Assembly (NCBI GenBank): GCA_026709335.1
Contig: JAPOTE010000006.1
Span: 66,584-98,851 of the forward strand
From: Bacteroidota bacterium
Lineage (GTDB): Bacteria > Bacteroidota > Rhodothermia > Rhodothermales > Bin80
DNA length: 32,268 nt
Direction of reading: 5' to 3'
Both the position numbers and the translations under genes were made by a program. The notes beneath the pieces were generated by a model, which saw only the letters and a list, made by a program, of their open reading frames with translations, was not told the origin of the DNA and made no database searches. Of this stretch, positions 25,397-32,268 are shown piece by piece; positions within the stretch are counted from its first letter, which is position 1, and the number at the start of each line of letters is the position of its first letter.

Positions 25397-25472
25397 TGGT
25401 ACCCCCGCCAGGACTCGAACCCGGATATACGGCTTAGGAGGCCGTCGCTCTATCCTGTTGAGCTACAGGGGC
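25397..25472 (-). tRNA. tRNA-Arg (anticodon CCT)
   Basis: The - strand folds as a full cloverleaf: acceptor GCCCCTG (25472-25466) with CGGGGGT (25407-25401), including G-U pairs; D-arm GCTC...GAGC; anticodon stem ACGGC/GCCGT with loop CTCCTAA, giving anticodon CCT; T-arm CCGGG-TTCGAGT-CCTGG; discriminator A at 25400, with CCA encoded at 25399-25397. It reads AGG arginine codons. The rpe frame runs into it and stops in its anticodon loop, and folK starts just after it, so it is embedded in the nuo-rpe-folK transcription unit. Confidence 0.96.
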
Positions 25473-26123
25473 TGATTGGCTACGAAACTGGGCTATTCGT
25501 TCAGAAACGTTTCCTCCAAATATAGCACTTCCAGCCACGATCACATCTGCACCATTCCCAATGACCTCGCATACGTTATCTGGACCAATCCCTCCATCAA
25601 CTTCCAATAATACGTTGCTTTTACTATAATCTATCATGGATCTGAGTTGACGTACACGTTGACTTGATTGGGGGATATATGATTGACCTGCAAACCCCGG
25701 GTATACCGACATGATCATCGCTACATCAATTTCATTGAGCCAGGGAATGAACTGATCCAGAGGAGTATCCGGATTCATTGTTAATCCAGGGCGACAGCCG
25801 AGTTTACGAATCCTGCGAAACGTATCGCCAAGCGCTTGACAAGCTTCTACATGCACGGTGACAATATCTGCCCCTGCCTCTATGAATTCATCAACATATC
25901 GTTCGGGCTTGGTAATCATCAAGTGAACATCTAGTATAACACCACTCTTCTGCTTTAGAGGTTCGAGTGCTGCAACCGCGAGTGGTCCAAATGTGATGTT
26001 TGGCACAAAATGTCCATCCATCACATCAATATGTAACCAATCTGCCCCCGCATCAACCGCTTCCTCTGCGTGTGCTTCCAGCCTCGCAAAATCAGCCGAG
26101 AGAATTGAGGGTGCAATCAGCAT
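25434..26123 (-). CDS. rpe: Ribulose-phosphate 3-epimerase, 3' end running into tRNA-Arg
   Basis: Rpe interconverts ribulose 5-phosphate and xylulose 5-phosphate in the pentose phosphate pathway. The TIM-barrel protein has 'IAPSILSADFARL' (3-15), metal ligands H31, D33 ('HIDVMDGHFVPN'), H67 ('DVHLM') and D176 ('EVDGGIG'), with D33 and D176 as acid-base pair, and 'MSVYPGFAGQ' (138-147; usually GFGGQ). The phosphate site 'GADVIVAGSAIF' is at 191-202. Homologues normally end about where residue 216-217 lies here. The last 12 residues, APVAQQDRATAS, are translated from the first half of tRNA-Arg, and the TAA stop is anticodon-loop bases 36-38. nuoH ends 3 bases upstream. Confidence 0.95.
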   Translation of the reverse strand: MLIAPSILSADFARLEAHAEEAVDAGADWLHIDVMDGHFVPNITFGPLAVAALEPLKQKSGVILDVHLMITKPERYVDEFIEAGADIVTVHVEACQALGDTFRRIRKLGCRPGLTMNPDTPLDQFIPWLNEIDVAMIMSVYPGFAGQSYIPQSSQRVRQLRSMIDYSKSNVLLEVDGGIGPDNVCEVIGNGADVIVAGSAIFGGNVSERIAQFRSQSAPVAQQDRATAS

Positions 26124-26126
26124 GAT

Positions 26127-27152
26127 TTACGAAAAAACTGCAACACCGATCGCCATCACAAGCACGTTCACTAGTGCCACCGGTAGCAGTACTTTCCAGC
26201 CAATCTGCATCAGTTGATTATACTTGAAGCGAGGAAGAGTCCAACGTACCCATAAGAACAGGAATCCAAAGAAAGCCACCTTAACAAGTAAACTTCCAAC
26301 CTGTAACAAGGAAAACCATATCGATCCGTCAAGAACAGGGAAAGCTGCAAGCAACTGAGGTTCAAACGGAATGAGATATCCCCCGAAGAAAAGTGTGGCA
26401 ATCACAAATGAAGCTACGAACCAGTTTACGTATTCAGCAAGAAAGAACATACCAAACTTCATGCCGCTGTACTCAGTATGGTATCCACCTACCAATTCCT
26501 GCTCGGCTTCTGGCAAATCGAACGGGGCGCGGTTGGTCTCTGCAAAAGCAGTGATAATAAACAGGAGTGCACCAATTGGATTCCGGAAAAAATTCCATCC
26601 CAGAATCGCACTTCCCATCGCCTGATCCTCTACGATCTCCACAACACTTAGAGAGCCTGCAGTTATTACAACACTGACCACAGCCAACCCCATTGAGAGT
26701 TCATATGAGATCATCTGGGCACTAGACCGTAATCCTCCCAAAAGTGAAAATTTGCTGTTACTGCTCCATCCCGCCAAAGTGACCCCATAAACCGAAACAC
26801 TAGTCAATGCCAGAATAATGAGTACGCCCACAGCACTATCTACGATCACAAAACCGCGGGCATATGGAATTAAGGCAGGAACAGTCATGGCAATCACCAC
26901 CATGACCACCGGCGCAAGAGAATGCACAAATTTACTTGCACCTTCCGGAACCGTATCCTCCTTGAAGACAAGCTTGAATACATCCGCAAATGGCTGAAAG
27001 AACCCTCCCGGGCCAACCCGATTCGGTCCGGGTCTATTCTGTATGAATGCGGACACTTTTCGTTCGGCATACACCAAACAGGATGCCGATATAAGCATGA
27101 AGTTGATAATTCCAAAGCCAACCAAGGCCAATAATCCCGGGGATAGATCCAT
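26127..27152 (-). CDS. nuoH: NADH-quinone oxidoreductase subunit H
   Basis: NuoH is the membrane subunit of complex I that forms the quinone-entry cavity against NuoB and NuoD. The 341-residue product has about eight membrane helices and the conserved loops 'AERKVSAFIQNRPGPNRVGP' (29-48), 'FKLVFKEDTVPEGASKF' (58-74), 'SYELSMGLA' in mid-protein, and 'AFAETNRAPFDLPEAEQELV' followed by 'GGYHTEYSGMKFGMFFLAEY'. Length is normal. It follows nuoG by 3 bases. In most genomes nuoI comes next; here rpe follows instead. Confidence 0.96.
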   Translation of the reverse strand: MDLSPGLLALVGFGIINFMLISASCLVYAERKVSAFIQNRPGPNRVGPGGFFQPFADVFKLVFKEDTVPEGASKFVHSLAPVVMVVIAMTVPALIPYARGFVIVDSAVGVLIILALTSVSVYGVTLAGWSSNSKFSLLGGLRSSAQMISYELSMGLAVVSVVITAGSLSVVEIVEDQAMGSAILGWNFFRNPIGALLFIITAFAETNRAPFDLPEAEQELVGGYHTEYSGMKFGMFFLAEYVNWFVASFVIATLFFGGYLIPFEPQLLAAFPVLDGSIWFSLLQVGSLLVKVAFFGFLFLWVRWTLPRFKYNQLMQIGWKVLLPVALVNVLVMAIGVAVFS

Positions 27153-27155
27153 TTT

Positions 27156-28883
27156 TTAGCTGATAACCTCGGTCTCAATGGCTGGAAGCGCAACCCCGCT
27201 CAAATCCATGGCACCATAGGTAGCTCCCTTAAATGCCGGAATGGTATCACTGATGAGTCGCATGATTTTTCTGGGGCCTAGGGGGCCAGTTTTAGCTCCC
27301 AATGCTTTTAGAAGGATCGGTATGATTTCCCAACTGGGCTTGCAATCAATATAATGAGATTCATTATGCCAGCGGTCAAAAGGGGTCCCGTGACGATCCG
27401 CACGACTAAGTCCCATCTGCATCATGAGAGTACGATTCATCCCCTTGATCACTTTGGCTGGGACTACCCGCTGTGCACGCCCGGATTCATTCACATAGGT
27501 GCCAATCGTTTCGGCAACCATTGCTGCCGGCAACGCTACATCCGCTGTGGGCAATGTTTGATTCGTCGTGCTATAGTAGTGTAATATGACCTGAATATCC
27601 TCCAGAGACTCAATACTGCAGAGTTCCGAGGCAACGGGATCGTCCTCTAAAATGTAGATTGCCTGAAATTCTCCAGATTCTATTCGTGCCTGCCAGAGCG
27701 GAAAATCAATTGGGGCTAATCCCAGGCGTTCACATCCTTGAGCATTGGGAGTTCGATCATCTGTACGCAACCACCCATCACCATGCCCTGGCTCAATATG
27801 AGAAATATAACCTGCAACCTGTCCGCCAACTGCCTCCGCAAGCTGTATCAACATCCAGTTATCCTCAACCGTTGCATATGCAGAGGCTATAAATACCGTT
27901 TGTGTACCCGAGTTCTTCAGAATTTCCGTAACCCTCTGAAGAGAAGAATCCCATGAGGCTGATTCGGTTTCACCATGGAGTGACGGTCCAAGCGGGCGAT
28001 TCTCATTGAATCGATGATACGTCAAGCGATCTTCATCCGGAAGCCAGAATTCATTGACCTCCGGATTGGCCCGCGGTGTGATCCGTAAAACCAGATTGTC
28101 CCGTACCCATAGATCACAATTTGATCCTTTCGCATTGGTAGTCGTGATGGACGGTGTACTAGCCATCTCCCAAATCCTCGCCTGAAATCTGAAATCAACA
28201 GAGGTGAGTGCTCCTACCGGGCACAAATCAATCACATTCATGGAATAGGGTTCATCAAACGAACCCCCTGGGGGTGTGATGGGGTAATTTTTGACACCCC
28301 GTTCAATAATCGTTAGCTGTCCACTCCCGGAAATCTCATCTGTGAAACGAACACATCGTGTACAATTAATGCAACGCTCAGCATCAAGCACAACACGGGG
28401 GCCAAGCTTCACCTTTTTTGGCTTGTGAACCTTTCGGAATTCAAATCGCGATCCCTCCGGACCATACTTGTAGGCCTGAATTTGAAGCGGACAATGACCC
28501 GCCTGATCACAGATTGGACAATCCAGTGGATGATTGATCAGCAAAAATTCCAGAGTATCACGCTGGGCCTCTTCAACTTTCTTGCTTGAACGTGCGGTAT
28601 GGACAACCTGTCCGTCTGATATGATATGGCTACAACTGGTCTGCAACTTTGGGAAATATTGAATCACCGGTTTTCCCTGTTCATCCAACCGAATCTCACC
28701 CGTTTCCCGATCACGGACAGGAGCACCAATATCCACAAGGCATTGCCGGCAGTTTGCCGGAACAGACATCGAGGGATGGTAGCAAAAGTGAGGAAGTTCT
28801 ATTTCATGATCCAAACAAAACTGAAGCAAGCTCTGTGGGCCTTCAAATTCGTACTCCCTACCGTCTATTGTGACGTGTGACAT
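27156..28883 (-). CDS. nuoG: NADH-quinone oxidoreductase subunit G, short form
   Basis: NuoG carries the electron path between NuoF and NuoI. I start at ATG 28883 (MSHVTIDGREYEFEG), one base after the upstream lipoprotein stop; 11 extra codons upstream would lie in that gene. The 575-residue product has the 2Fe-2S ligands C34, C45, C48 and C84, the His-Cys3 4Fe-4S site H118, C122, C125 and C131, and the second 4Fe-4S site C171, C174, C177 and C221. The molybdopterin-oxidoreductase-like C-terminal part (from about 240) is much shorter than the E. coli protein (~900 residues) and poorly conserved. The cluster-binding half is complete. Neighbours nuoF and nuoH confirm its place in complex I. Confidence 0.93.
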   Translation of the reverse strand: MSHVTIDGREYEFEGPQSLLQFCLDHEIELPHFCYHPSMSVPANCRQCLVDIGAPVRDRETGEIRLDEQGKPVIQYFPKLQTSCSHIISDGQVVHTARSSKKVEEAQRDTLEFLLINHPLDCPICDQAGHCPLQIQAYKYGPEGSRFEFRKVHKPKKVKLGPRVVLDAERCINCTRCVRFTDEISGSGQLTIIERGVKNYPITPPGGSFDEPYSMNVIDLCPVGALTSVDFRFQARIWEMASTPSITTTNAKGSNCDLWVRDNLVLRITPRANPEVNEFWLPDEDRLTYHRFNENRPLGPSLHGETESASWDSSLQRVTEILKNSGTQTVFIASAYATVEDNWMLIQLAEAVGGQVAGYISHIEPGHGDGWLRTDDRTPNAQGCERLGLAPIDFPLWQARIESGEFQAIYILEDDPVASELCSIESLEDIQVILHYYSTTNQTLPTADVALPAAMVAETIGTYVNESGRAQRVVPAKVIKGMNRTLMMQMGLSRADRHGTPFDRWHNESHYIDCKPSWEIIPILLKALGAKTGPLGPRKIMRLISDTIPAFKGATYGAMDLSGVALPAIETEVIS

Positions 28884-28884
28884 C

Positions 28885-29343
28885 TTATCTGGTTTCTTCC
28901 GGGGACACGCGAACACCGGACGCTATCATGGTCAGCGCCGGATCCTTTCCTGGAGCATCCTCTTGGAAATGTGCTTCCATATCCTCCTCAGTAACAGAGA
29001 GCGTTCCAAAGACTACAGCATGTCGGCCACTGATGTCAGTTGGTACAGTATATACATATTCGCCGCTCTCTTCAATCTCTGTGTGGACACGAAGGCCATC
29101 TCCTGTCTCCAAACTTCGAAGCATAAGCCAACATCCATTCACTTGGCATACTTCATGCACGGTACCTGCAACGGCCATAATTCGGTCCGTATAATTGGCA
29201 GGTTCAGCCAGGACCGCCTCCACTGGAATGGAATCAATACCATCCCCAGGATCCCCATATACAGAATCGCTCATGATTTCTGTACGATTACAGGCCGCTA
29301 AAAAAAACCAACTGATGATCAGGATATAATTTATTCGAAACAT
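28885..29343 (-). CDS. DUF4920-like lipoprotein within the nuo operon
   Basis: Starting at ATG 29343 (the frame extends 13 codons upstream into nuoF), the product is 152 residues with a lipoprotein signal: hydrophobic 6-17 and lipobox L-A-A-C18. The mature domain has 'AGTVHEVCQVNGCWLMLRSL' at 59-78 with C66 and C71, then 'EYVYTVPTDISGRHAVVFGT', an OB-fold-like beta pattern that matches DUF4920 proteins ('v.G.v..vC...GCWm.l'). Members are periplasmic or envelope proteins of unknown function. It lies between nuoF (5-base gap) and nuoG (1-base gap), so it is surely co-expressed with complex I. The Cys pair could bind a metal or form a disulfide; this is inference. Confidence 0.8.
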   Translation of the reverse strand: MFRINYILIISWFFLAACNRTEIMSDSVYGDPGDGIDSIPVEAVLAEPANYTDRIMAVAGTVHEVCQVNGCWLMLRSLETGDGLRVHTEIEESGEYVYTVPTDISGRHAVVFGTLSVTEEDMEAHFQEDAPGKDPALTMIASGVRVSPEETR

Positions 29344-29348
29344 TTTAC

Positions 29349-30647
29349 TTAGGCATTTACCGCCCAGACCGCTGGACGGCATCGACGTTCAAAATCTTCG
29401 CGGAATCGCTTGATTGTGTTTCGTACGGGCCACGCAGCAGCATCTGCTAACGCGCAAACTGTGCGCCCTTCCATCTGATCACAGAGGTCAAGTAGGAGAT
29501 CCAAATCTCGCAAATTTCCTTCTCCATCGTCAATCCTGGTAATCAAATTCTCCATCCAACCGGTTCCTTCTCGGCATGGAGTGCACTGTCCACAGCTTTC
29601 ATGGTGATAGAAATGGGCAACTCGCCTCAGAAATGCAACCATATCCGTGTCTTCATCCAAAAACAGCATCCCAGCTGTGCCGAGCATAGATCCTGCCTCA
29701 CGCAAGCTTTCTATATCCATAGTGACACCTTCAATCATATCAGCACGAAGGACCGGGACGGACGCCCCGCCGGGGATCAGTGCTTTCAGTTTCTTACCTC
29801 CACGCATCCCACCGGCAATTTCCAAGAGATCTGTAATCAGCATACCCGTTGGATACTCATATACACCTGGCCGATTTACATGCCCCGAAATCCCATACAG
29901 AAGCGGGCCAGGGTTCTTCTCTGCACCAATGCTGGCAAACCAGTCGGCCCCGCGCCCTAAAATTAGAGGTGCACAGGCCAGTGTCTCTACATTATTGATT
30001 GTCGTCGGGCATTTCCATATGCCGGACTGTGCGGGAAATGGAGGCTTGATTCGGGGATAGGCGCGTTTCCCTTCCAGGGATTCCATCAAACTGGTTTCTT
30101 CTCCGCATATATAAGCCCCTGCCCCCTTATGAATAATGATGTCCATGTTGTGTTTCGTCCCCAACATGTTCTTTCCCACCAACTTTGAATCATATGCATT
30201 CGCCAGTTCCTTTTGCATATGTGTGATCCAATCTGCATACTCTCCCCGAACATACAAGTAGCATGCTTTCAGGGACATGCCGTCCCCTGCAACCAGGCTC
30301 CCTTCAAATAAAACATGCGGGTTATATTCCCTGAGCTGCCGATCCTTGAAGGTTCCGGGCTCACTCTCGTCCGCATTGCAACAGAGGTAGCGGGGAACGT
30401 CCGGCTTGACAGGCGGCATAAAGCTCCATTTGAGTCCAGTAGGAAACCCTGCTCCCCCCCTACCTCGGAGGCTGCTACGCTTCATCTCCGCAGTCACATC
30501 CTGAGGTTCCATTTCTGTGAGAACCTTCTTTAATGTCTCGTATCCACCATGCTCCCGATACACATGCAACTGATGTAGGTTTTTAACCGGGGGGAGAAGC
30601 ACTCGTTGATAGGATTTCCAGTCGCCTGCTTTTGTCATAACAGCCAT
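29349..30647 (-). CDS. nuoF: NADH-quinone oxidoreductase subunit F
   Basis: NuoF oxidises NADH, using FMN and a 4Fe-4S cluster (N3), at the tip of the peripheral arm. The 432-residue product has the NADH/FMN loop GRGGAGFPTGLKW at 62-74, 'CNADESEPGTFKDR' (90-103) near the flavin, 'GAGAYICGEETSLMESLEG' (175-193), and cluster ligands C352, C355, C358 and C398 ('ESCGQCTPCREG' and 'TVCAL'). Length is normal. nuoE lies 58 bases upstream and the lipoprotein gene 5 bases downstream. Confidence 0.96.
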   Translation of the reverse strand: MAVMTKAGDWKSYQRVLLPPVKNLHQLHVYREHGGYETLKKVLTEMEPQDVTAEMKRSSLRGRGGAGFPTGLKWSFMPPVKPDVPRYLCCNADESEPGTFKDRQLREYNPHVLFEGSLVAGDGMSLKACYLYVRGEYADWITHMQKELANAYDSKLVGKNMLGTKHNMDIIIHKGAGAYICGEETSLMESLEGKRAYPRIKPPFPAQSGIWKCPTTINNVETLACAPLILGRGADWFASIGAEKNPGPLLYGISGHVNRPGVYEYPTGMLITDLLEIAGGMRGGKKLKALIPGGASVPVLRADMIEGVTMDIESLREAGSMLGTAGMLFLDEDTDMVAFLRRVAHFYHHESCGQCTPCREGTGWMENLITRIDDGEGNLRDLDLLLDLCDQMEGRTVCALADAAAWPVRNTIKRFREDFERRCRPAVWAVNA

Positions 30648-30705
30648 GAATGTCTGATTCTGAACTGATTTAATACCTTTGACTGCATGCGATCGAGGGA
30701 GCCAA

Positions 30706-31380
30706 TTATTGGGTTTGTCGGGGTCTTGGGGGTGTCAAATAACGTTCCTCTGCATCTGCATCAGTCCGACGGTTCCCCCCCATTTCATCTTCGTCCTGTG
30801 GTAGGGTGATCGAGACGAAAGGCAAGGACTGTCCGGCCTCTAATGAGGCGAGCACTGTATCAATTTTTTCAGGTGTTAGATTGTGCATGTAGGGTCCATT
30901 GTCAACCTGCATCATGGGAGCGGAACCACATGCCCCCAAGCACTCCACTTCCTGTAACGTATATCGTCCGCATGCTGACGTATGTCCGCGCTTAACGTCC
31001 AGTTTTTCTTCCAGATAAGCAAGGATATCGTACCCACCACAGAACTGACATGAAAAGCATGTACAGACATCAAAAACAATCTGCCCCTTCTTCTCTTTAT
31101 AGTATTGGGTATAAAAGGTTGCAACTCCATAGACCTGTGCATAGGGTAGTGAAAGTTCGGTCGCGACCAACTGTAACACCTCAGGAGGAAGAAAACCGAA
31201 TTTTTCTTGGGCAAGCCAAAGGGTCCACATTACGGCTCCGTCTGAAGTAGGATACTGGTTGACCCAATCGGTAATTCTGGATTTTTCGTCCTCCGTAAAT
31301 ACGAGATCCTCCTCGGAGAAATGAGCTTCCGGATTTGGATCCGGAAGCTCTACAACGGGATTACGTATAAACTCTGCCAT
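30706..31380 (-). CDS. nuoE: NADH-quinone oxidoreductase subunit E
   Basis: NuoE binds the N1a 2Fe-2S cluster beside NuoF. The 224-residue product has a helical N-terminal part with 'LPPEVLQLVATELSLPYAQV' (64-83) and 'GVATFYTQYY' (85-94), and a thioredoxin-like domain whose cluster ligands are C106, C111, C147 and C151 ('CTCFSC' and 'CLGACGSAPMMQV'). Two extra cysteines, C108 and C114, lie in and beside the first motif, where other NuoE have residues such as 'CTNISCMLRGG'. The C-terminal ~30 residues form a charged, proline-ended tail not usual in the family. It starts one base after nuoD. Confidence 0.94.
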   Translation of the reverse strand: MAEFIRNPVVELPDPNPEAHFSEEDLVFTEDEKSRITDWVNQYPTSDGAVMWTLWLAQEKFGFLPPEVLQLVATELSLPYAQVYGVATFYTQYYKEKKGQIVFDVCTCFSCQFCGGYDILAYLEEKLDVKRGHTSACGRYTLQEVECLGACGSAPMMQVDNGPYMHNLTPEKIDTVLASLEAGQSLPFVSITLPQDEDEMGGNRRTDADAEERYLTPPRPRQTQ

Positions 31381-31381
31381 G

Positions 31382-32268
31382 CTACCTGTCAGCCTCGCCC
31401 ATTACTGGATCAATTGAACCAATCAATACCACAATATCAGCAACCGGATGGCCTTCCATCATGGATTCCAATCCCTGCAGATTCGTGAACGATGGAGCAT
31501 TTAGTCTTGCACGCCATGGACATCCCGTCCCGTCACTCTCAAGATAAAACCCTAATTCACCTTTTGGCGATTCGATGGCATGATAGGAGGTTGCTCCTTT
31601 CGGCGGGGCGACCCCTGTCTCCGTATACATGAAATCATGAATCATTCCCTCCATGGAATAATACACTTCATCCTTGGATGGATACGCCTTCTTGGCATCA
31701 TCTGTGCGAATGGGGCCATCCGGAAGGCGCTCTAGACATTGTTTGATGATCTTGATACTCTCAAGTATTTCTTCCACACGAATATGATATCGTGCAAGAC
31801 AATCCCCTTCCTCGCGTAATGGGATGATAAAATCAACCTCGTCGTATTTCAGATAGGGTTCAAAGGTTCGGATATCATAGGGGATGCCGCTACCTCGAAG
31901 GTTCGGACCAGTGAGCCCAAGCTGAATAGCTTCGTCTGCATCAATAACCCCAATATCCTTGTTCCTGTCAATCCAGATCCGGTTACGGTTCAGCAGTTTC
32001 TGCCATCCTTTGACAATTTCTTCGTAACGCGTTGCAAAATCCTGGATCATAGCGATTGCTTTGGGGCTCAGATCGGTTGCCAATCCACCAATACGACTAT
32101 GGGATACCGTAAAGCGTGCGCCAGAAACTTCATCAAAAATATTGTAGAGATCCTCTCTTCCCTGAAATGTCCATAAAAAAACACTGACGGCCCCGGCGTC
32201 CATTAATCCAACTCCCAGCCAAAGGAAATGTGAGGAAATTCGGGCTAATTCACACATAATCATCCGTA
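31382..32268 (-). CDS. nuoD: NADH-quinone oxidoreductase subunit D (5' truncated by window)
   Basis: NuoD is the 49-kDa-type subunit that forms the quinone-reduction site with NuoB. The frame is open to the window end; 'R' then 'MIMCELARISSHFLWLG' corresponds to an internal position (about a third into the family), so the true start is outside. Visible landmarks are 'GARFTVSHSRIGGLATDL', 'IGVIDADEAIQLGLTGPNLR' followed by 'GSGIPYDIR', 'DCLARYHIRVEEI', 'APPKGATSYHAIESPKGELG', 'YRARLNAPSF'-type segment (here WRARLNAPSF) and the C-terminal 'VVLIGSIDPVMGEADR'. It is a stand-alone D as far as visible; fusion with NuoC cannot be judged. nuoE begins one base after its stop. Confidence 0.95.
   Translation of the reverse strand, partial: RMIMCELARISSHFLWLGVGLMDAGAVSVFLWTFQGREDLYNIFDEVSGARFTVSHSRIGGLATDLSPKAIAMIQDFATRYEEIVKGWQKLLNRNRIWIDRNKDIGVIDADEAIQLGLTGPNLRGSGIPYDIRTFEPYLKYDEVDFIIPLREEGDCLARYHIRVEEILESIKIIKQCLERLPDGPIRTDDAKKAYPSKDEVYYSMEGMIHDFMYTETGVAPPKGATSYHAIESPKGELGFYLESDGTGCPWRARLNAPSFTNLQGLESMMEGHPVADIVVLIGSIDPVMGEADR

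Noticed and set aside
28884-28916. N-terminal extension of NuoG by 11 codons
   Set aside because: It lies within the lipoprotein gene, and the ferredoxin domain starts right after ATG 28883.
1-32268. CRISPR array, prophage, plasmid origin, rRNA or riboswitch
   Set aside because: I saw no regularly spaced repeats, phage genes, replication genes, rRNA segments or recognisable riboswitch cores on either strand.

Overview
The window looks like a chromosomal stretch from an FCB-group bacterium, most likely Rhodothermota/Balneolota or a close relative of Bacteroidota. The evidence is a gliding/type IX secretion translocon gene (sprA), a secreted beta-propeller protein with a type IX C-terminal sorting domain of the 'GNYPNPFNPTT' kind, DUF2480 and DUF4920-type proteins typical of this group, a CarB that lacks the allosteric domain, and few clear Shine-Dalgarno sites. 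This placement is inference from gene content; no rRNA is present. Coding density is high and nearly all genes are housekeeping.

Layout. 1-2053 (+): the end of sprA, then lipB. 2303-8046 (-): the large secreted propeller protein, a 422 bp gap, a run of lipoprotein, rsfS and a LytR_C membrane protein, and a small secreted protein. 8170-9516 (+): chorismate mutase and mltG. 9582-12078 (-): an SDR reductase, DUF2480 and a cysteine desulfurase, the last two overlapping by 4 bp. 12194-12266 (+): tRNA-Glu(CTC). 12269-14265 (-): tig and clpP. 14323-14820 (+): an O6-alkylguanine-DNA alkyltransferase. 14810-17046 (-): a two-gene ABC-2 exporter. 17122-17394 (-): a small SH3/Tudor-like protein. 17395-17896: a gene-poor stretch with a palindromic element and a decayed IS3-type OrfA. 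17897-23091 (-): carA-carB-yebC-ruvC, with 3 bp gaps or 4 bp overlaps and a terminator-like hairpin in the carA leader. 23443-24105 (+): tonB. 24297-24855: a second gene-poor stretch with a related palindromic element. 24856-32268 (-): nuoD-nuoE-nuoF-lipoprotein-nuoG-nuoH-rpe-tRNA-Arg(CCT)-folK, ending at a probable intrinsic terminator.

How the genes fit together. SprA is the outer-membrane channel through which proteins such as the propeller protein are exported. The complex I segment carries the peripheral NADH-oxidising module (E, F, G), the quinone-site subunit D and the membrane anchor H; NuoI and the pump subunits are not here. CarAB supplies carbamoyl phosphate for pyrimidines and arginine. 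Tig and ClpP cover nascent-chain folding and proteolysis.

No large undescribed system (phage, CRISPR, defence island or biosynthetic cluster) is visible. The most interesting points are: the rpe stop codon lying in the anticodon loop of tRNA-Arg, so that the last 12 rpe codons are tRNA sequence; the coupling of DUF2480, which has three cysteines in conserved-looking motifs, to a cysteine desulfurase; a CxxxxCW lipoprotein inside the nuo operon; the carA leader hairpin; and two related palindromic elements, one beside an IS3 remnant.
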